Source: DYMC01 sp035406705 (GTDB lineage Bacteria > Verrucomicrobiota > Lentisphaeria > Victivallales > GWF2-50-93). Taken from it: 64,000 nt of DNA. Under the pieces are notes generated by a model that saw only the letters and a list, made by a program, of their open reading frames with translations, ran no database searches and was not told the DNA's origin. Every line of letters begins with the position of its first letter. Position 1 is the first letter of the stretch. This document shows, piece after piece, positions 34,471 through 43,739 of this stretch. The position numbers and the translations under genes are program-made. Location of the stretch: contig CAYRRM010000012.1 of the NCBI GenBank assembly GCA_964426675.1, positions 1-64,000 on the forward strand, in the 5' to 3' direction.

Positions 34471-37041
34471 TTATTTTTTTATCTGAGAGTTTATTTTTTT
34501 TCTTCTTTTTTGTGATTTTGTTGATGAATTATTGTTTTCTGGGAAGAAGATTATTTTATTATTATCCAGTTTTGCTTTTATAGTATTTACATTTTTGAAT
34601 ATACCTCTTAGTATTTCTTCAGCTAATGGATCTTCTATAAATCTTTCTACATTTCGTCTGATTGGCCTTGCACCGAATTCGGGTTTATAGCTTTGTTCTA
34701 TTATGAAGTCAATAATTTCCGGGCTATATTCAAATTTTATATTTTGTGCCATCATTTTTTCTGATACTTTTGTTAATTCTATGCTAACTATTTTTCTTAG
34801 GGCTTCTTTATTAAGTTTTCTGAATACAATAACTTCATCTACGCGATTTATGAATTCAGGTTTGAAGTATTTTTTAGCTGTTTCAAGGAGGCGTTCTTTT
34901 ATTTTTTCATAACTTTCATTATCTATGGCAGAAGGATCGGCGCTGAATCCGATTCCTCCGCCTTTCATTATCTGGTCAGCGCCAATGTTACTGGTCATTA
35001 TTATTATTGTATTTCGGAACATTATTTTTCTACCTATACTGTCGGTGAGTTTTCCTTCTTCCAATATTTGCAGGAGGAGATGCATTACGTCAGGGTGTGC
35101 TTTTTCGATTTCATCGAATAGGACTACGGAATAAGGTTTTCTTCTTACTTTTTCGGTTAATTGACCGCCTTCATCATGTCCTACATATCCTGGTGGAGAG
35201 CCAATGAGTCTGCTTACATTAAATTTTTCCATGTATTCAGACATATCAATCTGAATTAGGGCGTCGGGGTCGCCAAACATAAATTCGGCAAGTGCTTTTG
35301 CGAGGAGAGTTTTTCCTACTCCTGTAGGTCCGAGGAATATGAATGATCCGATTGGGCGGCGTGGATCCTTTAGGTCTGCTCTGGATCTTCTTAATGCTCT
35401 CGATATAGTTGTGATAGCTTCTTCCTGTCCTATTACTGATGAGGAGAGGGCTTCTTCCATTTTCAATAGTTTTGCGGTTTCCCCTTCTTCCATTTGTTGA
35501 ACTGGTATTCCTGTAAATTTAGCGAGGACTTCAGCAATATCTTTTTCATCTACTATGGGGATATTTTTTTTCTGTTTTTCTTTCCATTCAGTTATTGCTT
35601 TTTCGAGTTCTGCTTTGAGTTTTTTTTCCTGATCTCTCAATTTAGCAGCCTCTTCAAAGCTTTGTTTTGCGACAGCCTCTTTTTTTTCATCTTGAACTTT
35701 TTTAATTTTCATTTCGATTTCACTAAAGTCGGCAGCTACAGAAGATGCATTGATTTTTGCTCTTGCTCCGGCTTCATCTATGACATCTATAGCTTTATCC
35801 GGAAGGAATCGTCCGCTAATATATCTGTCGGATAATTTAGCTGCTGCGGCAAGTGCGGCATCTGTATATTTGCAGTTATGATGTTTTTCATATCTTGGTC
35901 TTAATCCTTTTAGGATTTCAAAGGTTTCATCTACGGAGGGCGGATTGACAATGACTGGTTGAAATCTTCTTTCGAGGGCTGAATCTTTTTCTATTCCTTT
36001 GCGGTATTCGTCCATAGTAGTTGCGCCAATACACTGCAATTCGCCTCTTGCAAGTGCGGGTTTTACAATATTAGCGGCATCCATGGCGCCTTCAGCTCCT
36101 CCAGCACCTACTAATGTATGTAATTCATCTATAAATAATATTACGTTTCCGGAATTTCTTATTTCGTCAATTACAGCCTTTATTCGTTCTTCAAATTGCC
36201 CTCTGTATTTCGTTCCTGCTATCATGAGTGGCAAGTCGAGGGCATAGACTTGTTTGCCGTGCAGGTGAGGGGGGACATTACCCGTTACTATTGCCTGGGC
36301 AAGGCCTTCTACTATTGCAGTTTTTCCTACTCCTGCTTCTCCTATGAGGACAGGGTTATTTTTGGTTCTTCTTGATAATATCTGGATAACTCTTTCGATT
36401 TCATCTTTTCTTCCAATTACTGGGTCGAGTTCTCCTTTTGCTGCGATTTGGGTAATATTTCTGCCGAATGCATTTAATGCTGATAGTTGTTGTGTTCCTC
36501 CTTGCGATGTGGGATGAGAAGTTTCTGTATCTTTTGAGTAGTTGTCCTCTGGTGGTAAATAGTTTGGATCGAGGGCCTTTATAACTTCTTTTCTGACCAT
36601 TTCAGGGTCTATTTTAAGGTTTTTTAGTATTCTTGCGGCGACGTTATCCTCTTCGCGTAATATTCCAAGCAAAAGATGTTCGGTTCCTATGAAATTATAA
36701 TTTAAAGACTTTGCTTCGCGTGCGGCTAATACGAGGATTTTTTTTAGGCTTTCTGTAAATGGTAGTTCTCCGTTAACTTTTGTTGATGGTCCTGTTCCTG
36801 AATTCTTTTCAACCTCCATACGCAATGCGTCGAGATTAAGTCCAAGTGATTGCAGAACGGCTACTGCAACCCCCTGTCCAAGGCGGAGTATTCCAAGAAG
36901 TAGGTGTTCAGGACCTACATAGTCGTGATTAAATCTTGCTGCTTCTTTTTGAGCCAGGAGGAGGACCTGTCGTGCTCTTGGAGTAAGCATTCCCATTCCA
37001 TTCTCATCATTGTTTTCATTTTTTTCTTTATCTTCACTCAT
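34471..37041 (-). CDS. clpC: ClpC-type AAA+ unfoldase
   Basis: The 856-residue protein has two Clp_N repeats (TPRARQVLLLAQKEAARFNHDYVGPEHLLLGIL and a second HLLLGIL), a first AAA+ domain with GEAGVGKTAIVEGLAQAI and a UVR motif (SFEEAAKLRDQEKKL) in its middle domain, and a second AAA+ domain with GPTGVGKTLLAKALAEFMFG. The UVR motif separates it from ClpB. It should feed substrates to ClpP, which is not encoded here. AGAGGAT precedes the ATG. Confidence 0.95.
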   Translation of the reverse strand: MSEDKEKNENNDENGMGMLTPRARQVLLLAQKEAARFNHDYVGPEHLLLGILRLGQGVAVAVLQSLGLNLDALRMEVEKNSGTGPSTKVNGELPFTESLKKILVLAAREAKSLNYNFIGTEHLLLGILREEDNVAARILKNLKIDPEMVRKEVIKALDPNYLPPEDNYSKDTETSHPTSQGGTQQLSALNAFGRNITQIAAKGELDPVIGRKDEIERVIQILSRRTKNNPVLIGEAGVGKTAIVEGLAQAIVTGNVPPHLHGKQVYALDLPLMIAGTKYRGQFEERIKAVIDEIRNSGNVILFIDELHTLVGAGGAEGAMDAANIVKPALARGELQCIGATTMDEYRKGIEKDSALERRFQPVIVNPPSVDETFEILKGLRPRYEKHHNCKYTDAALAAAAKLSDRYISGRFLPDKAIDVIDEAGARAKINASSVAADFSEIEMKIKKVQDEKKEAVAKQSFEEAAKLRDQEKKLKAELEKAITEWKEKQKKNIPIVDEKDIAEVLAKFTGIPVQQMEEGETAKLLKMEEALSSSVIGQEEAITTISRALRRSRADLKDPRRPIGSFIFLGPTGVGKTLLAKALAEFMFGDPDALIQIDMSEYMEKFNVSRLIGSPPGYVGHDEGGQLTEKVRRKPYSVVLFDEIEKAHPDVMHLLLQILEEGKLTDSIGRKIMFRNTIIIMTSNIGADQIMKGGGIGFSADPSAIDNESYEKIKERLLETAKKYFKPEFINRVDEVIVFRKLNKEALRKIVSIELTKVSEKMMAQNIKFEYSPEIIDFIIEQSYKPEFGARPIRRNVERFIEDPLAEEILRGIFKNVNTIKAKLDNNKIIFFPENNNSSTKSQKRRKKINSQIKK

Positions 37042-37115
37042 TTATATAAATCCTCTTTTAAATTAAAAGTTAGTATTTACAAAGAGATTGAAATATAGTT
37101 CATTTTTTTTCCTTT

Positions 37116-37835
37116 TCAAAATTCATTAAAAGGGTCTTTTAATGCGTATAAGAGATCTCTTTGAGTCCATGTCTTTATTGTTTCTAAGTTGAACGCATCT
37201 TTTACGGAATAATCACCTGATTTTATTCTTCTCAGAGATTTCATTGCCGCACCACAACCGATTTGTTGACCAATGTCGTGGCAAATTGATCTTACATAAG
37301 TGCCCTTTGAACATTTTATAGAGAAATATATGAAGGGAATTTCAATTTTTTTTATATTTATCCAATTTATTCTTATCAACCTTTTTTTGCGTTCGACTGT
37401 GATTCCCTTTCTTGCAAGCTCATATAGTTTTTTTCCTTCTTTTTTGCATGCTGAAAACATTGGTGGTATTTGTGTTATTTCTCCGATAAAATTCTGAAAA
37501 ATAGTATGAATTTCATCTGTAGAGATATGAGGAACTTTTTTTTCAATAATAATTTTTCCGTCGAGGTCATACGTATTCGTTTCTATTCCAAGTTGCATTA
37601 CTACATCATAAATTTTTTCTTTTTCTGACAGAATTGAACTGAGTTTTGTTGCATGGCCTATTAAGATTAGTAACAATCCTGTAGCGGAAGGATCTAATGT
37701 ACCACAATGTCCAACTTTTCTTATATTAAATTTTTTTTTGATTACTGCAACCACATCATGGCTTGTCATAGCTGAAGGTTTATCAACAAGTAGTAGACCG
37801 CTAAATTCAAAAGGAGAAATGTTTTCTTTTTTCAT
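37116..37835 (-). CDS. truB: tRNA pseudouridine(55) synthase
   Basis: The 239-residue protein has GLLLVDKPSAMTSHDVV, KVGHCGTLDPSATGLLLILIG with the catalytic Asp, and CSKGTYVRSICHDIG. It makes psi55 in the tRNA T-arm. It is slightly short because the C-terminal PUA domain is minimal. It directly follows nrnA (6 bases), the usual bacterial neighbour pairing. Confidence 0.95.
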   Translation of the reverse strand: MKKENISPFEFSGLLLVDKPSAMTSHDVVAVIKKKFNIRKVGHCGTLDPSATGLLLILIGHATKLSSILSEKEKIYDVVMQLGIETNTYDLDGKIIIEKKVPHISTDEIHTIFQNFIGEITQIPPMFSACKKEGKKLYELARKGITVERKKRLIRINWINIKKIEIPFIYFSIKCSKGTYVRSICHDIGQQIGCGAAMKSLRRIKSGDYSVKDAFNLETIKTWTQRDLLYALKDPFNEF

Positions 37836-37841
37836 TTATCT

Positions 37842-38837
37842 TTAGTCGAAAGGGCTTAGCTGTAATTCCTTTTTTACTTGTGAGAGGAGAATTTGTTCTG
37901 CTTCTGAAGCAGATTTTGTCCTTATAAAAGTTCCTGCTGCTAACTCGTGTCCTCCACCACCAAGAGCTCTTGCTATTTTTCCAACAGATATTTTATTGTT
38001 AGTAGAGCGCAATGAGACTCTGTATCCATCGCTGTTTTCATAGATGAAAGCTACTACATAGCTACCTTCTACGCATTTTATAATGTCGATTAATCCTTCG
38101 CTTTCTCCTGGGGGTACATTATATTTAGAAAATAATTTTTCATCCAGTATAGCATAGATAAATTTTCCAGAGCATTCAGACTTGAGCCTTTTTTCTATAA
38201 TTTCTCCTTCGAGTTTGAGTAAAGGCAATGGTTTTGAGAAGAAAAGAAGCCTCATTGTTCGGACGTAATCTACTCCATAATCAACGAGGTCGGCAGTTAA
38301 ACGTAAAAGGTCCGCATTGGTATTGTCAAATCTTAAGCCTCCGGTATCGGATAGAATACCGATGAGGATATATTCTGCAGTTTTTGGGGAAATTTTAAGA
38401 TTTGCGAATTTCGCAAAATCATATATCACCTCGGCGGTTGAAGATGCATTAGCTTTGACGAGGTTAAGATTTCCGAAAAGTTTGTTATCGGGATGGTGGT
38501 CTATATTTATCGTGAAGATGCCAAGTTTATCGATTTTAATATCAGGTGGTAGGTTAGCGCGCAATGGATTTGAGAAATCCAGACAAATCATGGTAGAATA
38601 TTCTGATAAATCAGGAAGATTACCGGTGATTATATTTTCTTCAATGAGTTTTTCATATTTTAGAGGAATTCTATGAGGGATATAGAAATCGGCCTTTTTT
38701 CCGTTATCTTTGAGAAGTTTTAAAAATGCCATTGAAGAACCTATTGCATCTCCATCTGGATTACAATGGGTTATTATCAAGAATCTATTGGACAGATATA
38801 TATGTTCTGATATTTCTCTTGTATTATCAACAGTCAC
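37842..38837 (-). CDS. nrnA: DHH-family oligoribonuclease / pAp phosphatase
   Basis: The 331-residue protein has the DHH domain (FLIITHCNPDGDAIGSSM, CLDFSNP, NIDHHPDN) and the DHHA1 domain ending GGGGHELAAG. It degrades nanoRNAs and pAp. The GTG at 38837 is favoured because GAGG sits eight bases upstream; an in-frame TTG at 38843 is possible but too close to that site. One TGCGA-N3-TCGCA motif lies inside. Confidence 0.92.
   Translation of the reverse strand: MTVDNTREISEHIYLSNRFLIITHCNPDGDAIGSSMAFLKLLKDNGKKADFYIPHRIPLKYEKLIEENIITGNLPDLSEYSTMICLDFSNPLRANLPPDIKIDKLGIFTINIDHHPDNKLFGNLNLVKANASSTAEVIYDFAKFANLKISPKTAEYILIGILSDTGGLRFDNTNADLLRLTADLVDYGVDYVRTMRLLFFSKPLPLLKLEGEIIEKRLKSECSGKFIYAILDEKLFSKYNVPPGESEGLIDIIKCVEGSYVVAFIYENSDGYRVSLRSTNNKISVGKIARALGGGGHELAAGTFIRTKSASEAEQILLSQVKKELQLSPFD
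38404..38414. repeat. GCGA-N3-TCGC palindrome 7
   Basis: Spacer ATT; read as Ala-Lys-Phe-Ala in nrnA. Confidence 0.8.
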
Positions 38838-38847
38838 ATTCAAAACC

Positions 38848-39729
38848 TCATTTTTGTGATTTTAGACTTTCTTGCATTAGTTTATAAGTTAACTTTGCTG
38901 TGGAATAATCTGGATAATGGAGTTTTGGAATAGGTGCTAATTCAACGATATCGAATGCGACAATTTCGCAGGATGCAGCTATTTTCTCTATTATTTTTAT
39001 TGTTTCATCCCATAATAAGCCTCCTGGTTCCGGTGTCCCGGTTGCAGGAATCACAGATGGGTCAAGTCCATCGACATCAAAACTGATATATGCTTTACGG
39101 GGAAAATTATCAGGAATAATTTTTTCAGGAATTCCTGAATTGTGAATTACCGAAGCATCTATAGACTTTATCTCGTTTTCTTTTCGGTAGTTATCTTCTT
39201 CTTTGCAGTATGCCCTTGTTCCTATCTGTAAGATATCAAGGGAAAAGTCCTCATGAATTCGCCTCATTACGCAGGCGTGACTATATTTGTTTCCGTAATA
39301 TTCATTACGCAAATCAGCGTGTGAATCAAAATGGATTATAAAGAAATTTTTTCCATATTTTGAGTAGAGAGCTTTTGCCATTCCATAACTTACAGTGTGT
39401 TCTCCCCCCAAAAGGACGGGTATTGCATTCGTAGAGATTGATTCTGAAATTTGATTTGCTATTTTGTCCAGGACTTCTTCAGGTTTTCCTTTGCATTTTA
39501 GAGCTTTTTTTGTGTGAATTCCCAATTTAGCGGGTTCTTTTTCTTCTCCATAGATTTCCAGATATTGGGATGCAGCAATTATTGCTTGAGGACCTTTTGA
39601 GGTGCCTTTGCCATATGAGATATTATTTTCATATGGAGCTGAAATTATATGGAATAATGCCTTTTCTGGTGGTGGTGGTGGGTAATCTTTCTCCAGAAAA
39701 TTTGTATATTTTGTTTTTTTATCTTTCAC
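38848..39729 (-). CDS. speB: Agmatinase/arginase-family ureohydrolase
   Basis: The 293-residue protein shows the binuclear manganese motifs: LLGGEHTVSYG, IIHFDSHADLRNEY, and YISFDVDGLDPSVIPATGTPEPGG. The pattern and length fit agmatinase (agmatine to putrescine and urea), although arginase or guanidinobutyrase cannot be excluded. The start is GTG, with no strong ribosome binding site. It precedes nrnA by 10 bases. Confidence 0.88.
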   Translation of the reverse strand: MKDKKTKYTNFLEKDYPPPPPEKALFHIISAPYENNISYGKGTSKGPQAIIAASQYLEIYGEEKEPAKLGIHTKKALKCKGKPEEVLDKIANQISESISTNAIPVLLGGEHTVSYGMAKALYSKYGKNFFIIHFDSHADLRNEYYGNKYSHACVMRRIHEDFSLDILQIGTRAYCKEEDNYRKENEIKSIDASVIHNSGIPEKIIPDNFPRKAYISFDVDGLDPSVIPATGTPEPGGLLWDETIKIIEKIAASCEIVAFDIVELAPIPKLHYPDYSTAKLTYKLMQESLKSQK

Positions 39730-39829
39730 GTTTGCTTTTTGATATTTCCAATTATAGTTTTAACTTAGAAAATCGGAATTTCCAGGAGAAATAAAAATAA
39801 CCCGCCAATAGAAATTTGCAAAAGGTATA

Positions 39830-40531
39830 ATGCAAAAAGTTAAAATCTTAAAAAAACATATAGTAAGATATGAATATCTGGCATTTTTATTCGCTATTTT
39901 TTTTAGCGTTTCAATTTTTGCTCTCTTGAATACGGCTATACATAAGCGTGCTTTTTATATGAAAAATTGTGCGAAATTCGCATGGACTACAAGAGTTATT
40001 CCCGCTGCTCGAGGTGCAATTGCAGATAAAAATGGAGTTTTACTTGCATGGACCGAAAGACATTATAATCTATATCTGCAAAAAGGAGCCAATCCAGAAA
40101 GAATTATTCCTGAACTTCAAAAGAAAATCAGCCCAAAAATAAAAATAGAGAAGGACATGCTTTTAAAGAAAAATCTAACAGCGGAAGAAATATTAAAGAT
40201 AGCAAAGTTAGATAACGAACTCAATTCAGCCATAGTTATAAAAACACATTTTGAAAGAAGTGTTGTTGAATATCCAGAACTCAAGTTGATTGTTGGCGTT
40301 GTTCCTGAAGCTAAAAAAGGTAGTGGACTTGAGGCATATTATGATAATGAGTTACGTGGAAAGGACGGTATCTTTTCTGTTATGCTGGATAGGGAAAAAA
40401 GGCCTATCTGGAAAACGATTATTTGGCGACAGGAATACATACCTGGAAAAAACGTAAAAATTAATTTAGGTTTTGAAGATTTGAGAAATGGAATGATACC
40501 AGAAGAGATAAAGAATGAAAAATTTTTCTGA
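39830..40531 (+). CDS. Penicillin-binding-protein dimerisation (pedestal) domain without transpeptidase
   Basis: The 233-residue protein has one N-terminal membrane helix (17-36), then PBP2-type pedestal landmarks: ARGAIADKNGVLLA (60-73), a YPELKLIVGVV stretch, and GSGLEAYYDNELRGKDG (about 164-180). The chain ends at PGKNVKINLGFEDLR (205 on), exactly where class B PBPs pass into the transpeptidase domain; no SxxK, SxN or KTG motif follows. AAAGG precedes the ATG. Its last 17 bases overlap rodA, the normal partner, so truncation looks natural rather than a sequencing break. It may serve as a RodA activator. Confidence 0.8.
   Translation: MQKVKILKKHIVRYEYLAFLFAIFFSVSIFALLNTAIHKRAFYMKNCAKFAWTTRVIPAARGAIADKNGVLLAWTERHYNLYLQKGANPERIIPELQKKISPKIKIEKDMLLKKNLTAEEILKIAKLDNELNSAIVIKTHFERSVVEYPELKLIVGVVPEAKKGSGLEAYYDNELRGKDGIFSVMLDREKRPIWKTIIWRQEYIPGKNVKINLGFEDLRNGMIPEEIKNEKFF
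39971..39981. repeat. GCGA-N3-TCGC palindrome 8
   Basis: Spacer AAT, perfect palindrome; read as Ala-Lys-Phe-Ala in the pedestal-domain gene. Confidence 0.8.
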
Positions 40532-41558
40532 AATATCATTGTTGAAGTTTATATTTGTGATACTTGGACTTATTGGCTGCCTTACGATTTACAGTGCATA
40601 TTCAGATGCTGGAGGGGAACTGTCTCCTTTTGCAACAAAGCAGTTTTTATGGCTTATTTTTGCTATCATTTTTATGCAATTTTTTTCTATTTTGCGATTT
40701 TCGCAACTCTGTTTTTTTAATCCTTTATTTAGTATTATTTCATTAGTTCTTCTGTTGTTAGTTCTTCTTTTTGGTGAAAATATAAATGGTATGCGAGGAT
40801 GGTTTAAATTTGGAGAGTTTATGTTTCAGCCATCCGAATTTGTGAAGCCTTTTTTTATACTTGCTCTTACAAATACGATAGGAAGGAAGAGGGAATTGAT
40901 TCTATCATTGTGTTTGAGTTTTGCTTTTGTATCGCTGCTTATTCTTGAACCTGATTATGGTGGGGCTTTGATTTATTTATTTATAGTTTTTGTTTTTTTT
41001 TATTTAAGAACTGATAGGATTTACAAGTTCTTTTTTTCTATTTTAGGCTTTTCTGTGATCTTCATTTTCTTGATATTAAAAAAAACTTATATTGTAAAAA
41101 GATTTTTAGCTTTTGTTGATCCTTTTATTGATCCCTATGGAGCGGGTTGGCACAGCTTACAGTTTAAATATACAATAGCAAGAGGGGGACTCTTTGGTTC
41201 GGGATGGGGGAATTGTCTATGGGCTAACAGTTACTTGCCACTCCCTCATTCTGATTCATCATTTGCAACGCTTGCTGAAGCTTCGGGTTTGTTAGGGACA
41301 ATGCCATTAATGTTTTTTTTCTCTATTCTTCCTTATATAGCCATTCATTTTGCAAATAAGCAACGAAATTTAGAAAATGCTATTTTTATCTTACTTGCGT
41401 TTTCTGCGATTTCGTTTCAGGCTTTTGTTCATATAATGGTTAATTTAGGTCTCTTTCCTGCTACAGGTTTAACTTTACCGTTAATAAGTTATGGAGGTAG
41501 TTCTCTTATTTCGACTTTTATCTCTATTGGTATGATATCGAGTGCGGCAAAGGATTAA
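40515..41558 (+). CDS. rodA: SEDS peptidoglycan polymerase RodA
   Basis: The 347-residue protein has about ten membrane helices and SEDS motifs: GMRGWFKFGEFMFQPSEFVKPFFILAL, LEPDYGGALIYLF (catalytic Asp), GWHSLQFKYTIARGGLFGSGWGN, LPLPHSDSSFATLAEASGLLGT and PLISYGGSSL. It polymerises lipid II for side-wall growth. The gene overlaps the pedestal-domain gene, replacing the usual mrdA-rodA pair. The stop overlaps the convergent transporter gene by four bases. Confidence 0.93.
   Translation: MKNFSEISLLKFIFVILGLIGCLTIYSAYSDAGGELSPFATKQFLWLIFAIIFMQFFSILRFSQLCFFNPLFSIISLVLLLLVLLFGENINGMRGWFKFGEFMFQPSEFVKPFFILALTNTIGRKRELILSLCLSFAFVSLLILEPDYGGALIYLFIVFVFFYLRTDRIYKFFFSILGFSVIFIFLILKKTYIVKRFLAFVDPFIDPYGAGWHSLQFKYTIARGGLFGSGWGNCLWANSYLPLPHSDSSFATLAEASGLLGTMPLMFFFSILPYIAIHFANKQRNLENAIFILLAFSAISFQAFVHIMVNLGLFPATGLTLPLISYGGSSLISTFISIGMISSAAKD
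40694..40704. repeat. GCGA-N3-TCGC palindrome 9
   Basis: Spacer TTT; read as Leu-Arg-Phe-Ser-Gln in rodA, in the third possible frame. Confidence 0.8.
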
Positions 41559-42523
41559 GTTCTTGTCAGGATTGTATAAATAGCTAAAATTACTGGTACA
41601 GTTATAAGTGAAAATATATGAGTTAAAAATACTGAAGCGGCAACAAAGTCTTTATCTCCTCCATAGATTTCAGTTAAAAGGATACTTGCAACTGCTACAG
41701 GCATAACAGCCACGACACACAAAGTGTTTTTATAAAGTATATCTATTGGGAGATGGTAAATTGCGAAAATCGCAAAGAGAGGTATAACTATTAGTCTCAT
41801 TGTTATTACTGTCCAGAGCGATAATTTATTTAGTTCGTGCAGGGGCATTAAAGCAAGTCTTGCTCCACATACAATCATTGCAATTGGAATGGTTGCAGAG
41901 CCAACTGTTTTTATTGAAAATAGGAGGGATGAAAAAATTTTATTCGAAGTGATGAAACTTTTTAAGTTAAATGAAAAGATTTCTGAGATAATGATAAGTG
42001 ACAAAGCAAAATAGAGTGAAATAAGAGGGGGAGCAAAAAACTTATTTAACTGGGATTTATCAAAAAACTTTCCGCGCAATGAGCCGAGTCCGAGAGTCCA
42101 CAGTGCAGTTTCTGCTCCAATCGAAGAATAAATAACTATTGCAGTTCCTTTTTCTCCGTATAAGCAATATGCAATTGGTAGCGGCAAAAAAGAATAATTG
42201 TTGATGGTGCATTGCAGGAGAAATGCTTTTCTTTCTTCTTCACTGGAGAACAGTGGAATTTGCAAAATGATTTTTCCGAAGATAAAGCCGAGAAGCATTA
42301 TTCCAAAACAAATCACAGGAAGATACCATAGAGAAGATAATTCTTTGAAATCAAAAGAAGAAATTAACGAAGATAATATGAGGCAAGGATATATGAAGTT
42401 AATATGAATTGCAGATAATTCACGAAGGGTATTTTCTCCGATTAATCTTTTTTTTGCTGAAAAATACCCCGGCAACATCATCATAAAAACTGAAATTATA
42501 ATAATGAATAATTCTAATAACAT
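41555..42523 (-). CDS. AEC-family (auxin efflux carrier-like) transporter
   Basis: The 322-residue protein has ten hydrophobic segments split by a short centre, with HINFIYPCLILSSLISSF near the N-terminus and VCGARLALMPLHELN near the middle, as in bacterial AEC permeases for organic or amino acids. AAGGAAA precedes the ATG. It ends on the rodA stop in convergent orientation and follows rtcB by seven bases. The substrate is unknown. Confidence 0.85.
   Translation of the reverse strand: MLLELFIIIISVFMMMLPGYFSAKKRLIGENTLRELSAIHINFIYPCLILSSLISSFDFKELSSLWYLPVICFGIMLLGFIFGKIILQIPLFSSEEERKAFLLQCTINNYSFLPLPIAYCLYGEKGTAIVIYSSIGAETALWTLGLGSLRGKFFDKSQLNKFFAPPLISLYFALSLIIISEIFSFNLKSFITSNKIFSSLLFSIKTVGSATIPIAMIVCGARLALMPLHELNKLSLWTVITMRLIVIPLFAIFAIYHLPIDILYKNTLCVVAVMPVAVASILLTEIYGGDKDFVAASVFLTHIFSLITVPVILAIYTILTRT
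41763..41773. repeat. GCGA-N3-TCGC palindrome 10
   Basis: Spacer AAA; read as Ala-Ile-Phe-Ala in the AEC transporter gene. Confidence 0.8.
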
Positions 42524-42530
42524 ATTTTCC

Positions 42531-43736
42531 TTATCCTTTTATTACGCCGAGAGGAAATAATTTTACGATAGGTTTTACTAAATCAAGTTCGGATGAAATT
42601 ACCTCTTCAATATTTTTATATGCTTGAGGAGCTTCTTCAAGATCATAAAATTCTCCAAGATTTTTTCTGTTAAATCTATTACTTTTTCTTTTGAAACCAT
42701 CAAATACAATTCCTTTCATTGCTCTTTCACATTCTTCCTTATTCAAAGTTTTACATGCTTGTAAGCGACCTAATTTTCTACCTGCTCCATGTGATGAACT
42801 CATAAATGATTCCGCATTGCCAAGTCCTTCAACAATATAAGAAGCTGTTCCCATGCTTCCTGGGATTATTCCGTATTCATTTTTTCTCGCAGAAGTAGCG
42901 CCTTTCCTGTGAATCCATAATTTTTCCTCAAAATGCAATTCAAAGGAGGCGTAGTTATGATGGATATTGATTTCTGATAAAAATTCAGTATTTTTTACAT
43001 AATAGACAAATTCATTTTTAAAAACATCAATTATTCTTCTTCGATTTTCACGTGCGTATTCGAGGGCAAAATTCATATCTTCAATATAATTTTGTCCTTC
43101 TTTTGAATCAGAATGGAGGAATGCTAACTGTCTATCAGGCAATTTTTCATTATATTTTTTATCTATTTCAATTGCCAGTTTGTGATAATATTCAGCAATT
43201 CGGTATCCAAGATTTCTTGATCCACTATGAATCATAAGCCATATAAACCCGTCATTTCCATGTTGAATTTCTATAAAGTGATTTCCTCCTCCGAGAGTTC
43301 CTAAATTGCATTTAGCCAGATCCCAGCTGGAATTATCAAGCCCGGCAGGACGCCTTAATATATTCTCGAATCCGTCCCATTTTTGAGGGGATTTATGAGC
43401 GTTTCCCTCTCCTATTGGTACTGAACGTTTCAATGTATTGAGGATTTTCTGAATAGTTTCTTTGTTGATTTCAGATGAGGGGAGATTAGTTTTTACAGCA
43501 CAAACTCCGCAGCCAATATCTACTCCAACGGCATTTGGTATCAATGCATTTTTACAGGCAATTACTCCTCCAATTGGAATTCCATAACCGACGTGACAAT
43601 CCGGCATTAACGCAATATGTTTTACAACTACGGGGTGATTTGCGAGATTCGCAACTTGTTTTAAAGCATCAGCTTCGGGTTCTCTACACCAACTTTTTAC
43701 AGGAATTTTTCCTAAATTTTTATTAACCCATTCCAT
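42531..43736 (-). CDS. rtcB: RNA-splicing ligase RtcB
   Basis: The 401-residue protein has RtcB metal and GTP site motifs: MPDCHVGYGIPIGG, VGVDIGCGVCAV, LGTLGGGNHFIEIQ, and SSSHGAGRKLGR with the guanylated His at 316. It joins 2',3'-cyclic phosphate to 5'-OH RNA ends. Neither archease nor a PrfH-type release factor is adjacent; instead a YchF-C-terminal-like gene lies three bases upstream. Confidence 0.95.
   Translation of the reverse strand: MEWVNKNLGKIPVKSWCREPEADALKQVANLANHPVVVKHIALMPDCHVGYGIPIGGVIACKNALIPNAVGVDIGCGVCAVKTNLPSSEINKETIQKILNTLKRSVPIGEGNAHKSPQKWDGFENILRRPAGLDNSSWDLAKCNLGTLGGGNHFIEIQHGNDGFIWLMIHSGSRNLGYRIAEYYHKLAIEIDKKYNEKLPDRQLAFLHSDSKEGQNYIEDMNFALEYARENRRRIIDVFKNEFVYYVKNTEFLSEINIHHNYASFELHFEEKLWIHRKGATSARKNEYGIIPGSMGTASYIVEGLGNAESFMSSSHGAGRKLGRLQACKTLNKEECERAMKGIVFDGFKRKSNRFNRKNLGEFYDLEEAPQAYKNIEEVISSELDLVKPIVKLFPLGVIKG
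43642..43652. repeat. GCGA-N3-TCGC palindrome 11
   Basis: Spacer GAT; read as Ala-Asn-Leu-Ala in rtcB. Confidence 0.8.
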
Positions 43737-43739
43737 AAT

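Noticed and set aside
39830..40531. Frameshift explanation for the short PBP
   Set aside because: No transpeptidase motif appears in any frame downstream; rodA begins within the 3' end, leaving no room for the missing domain.
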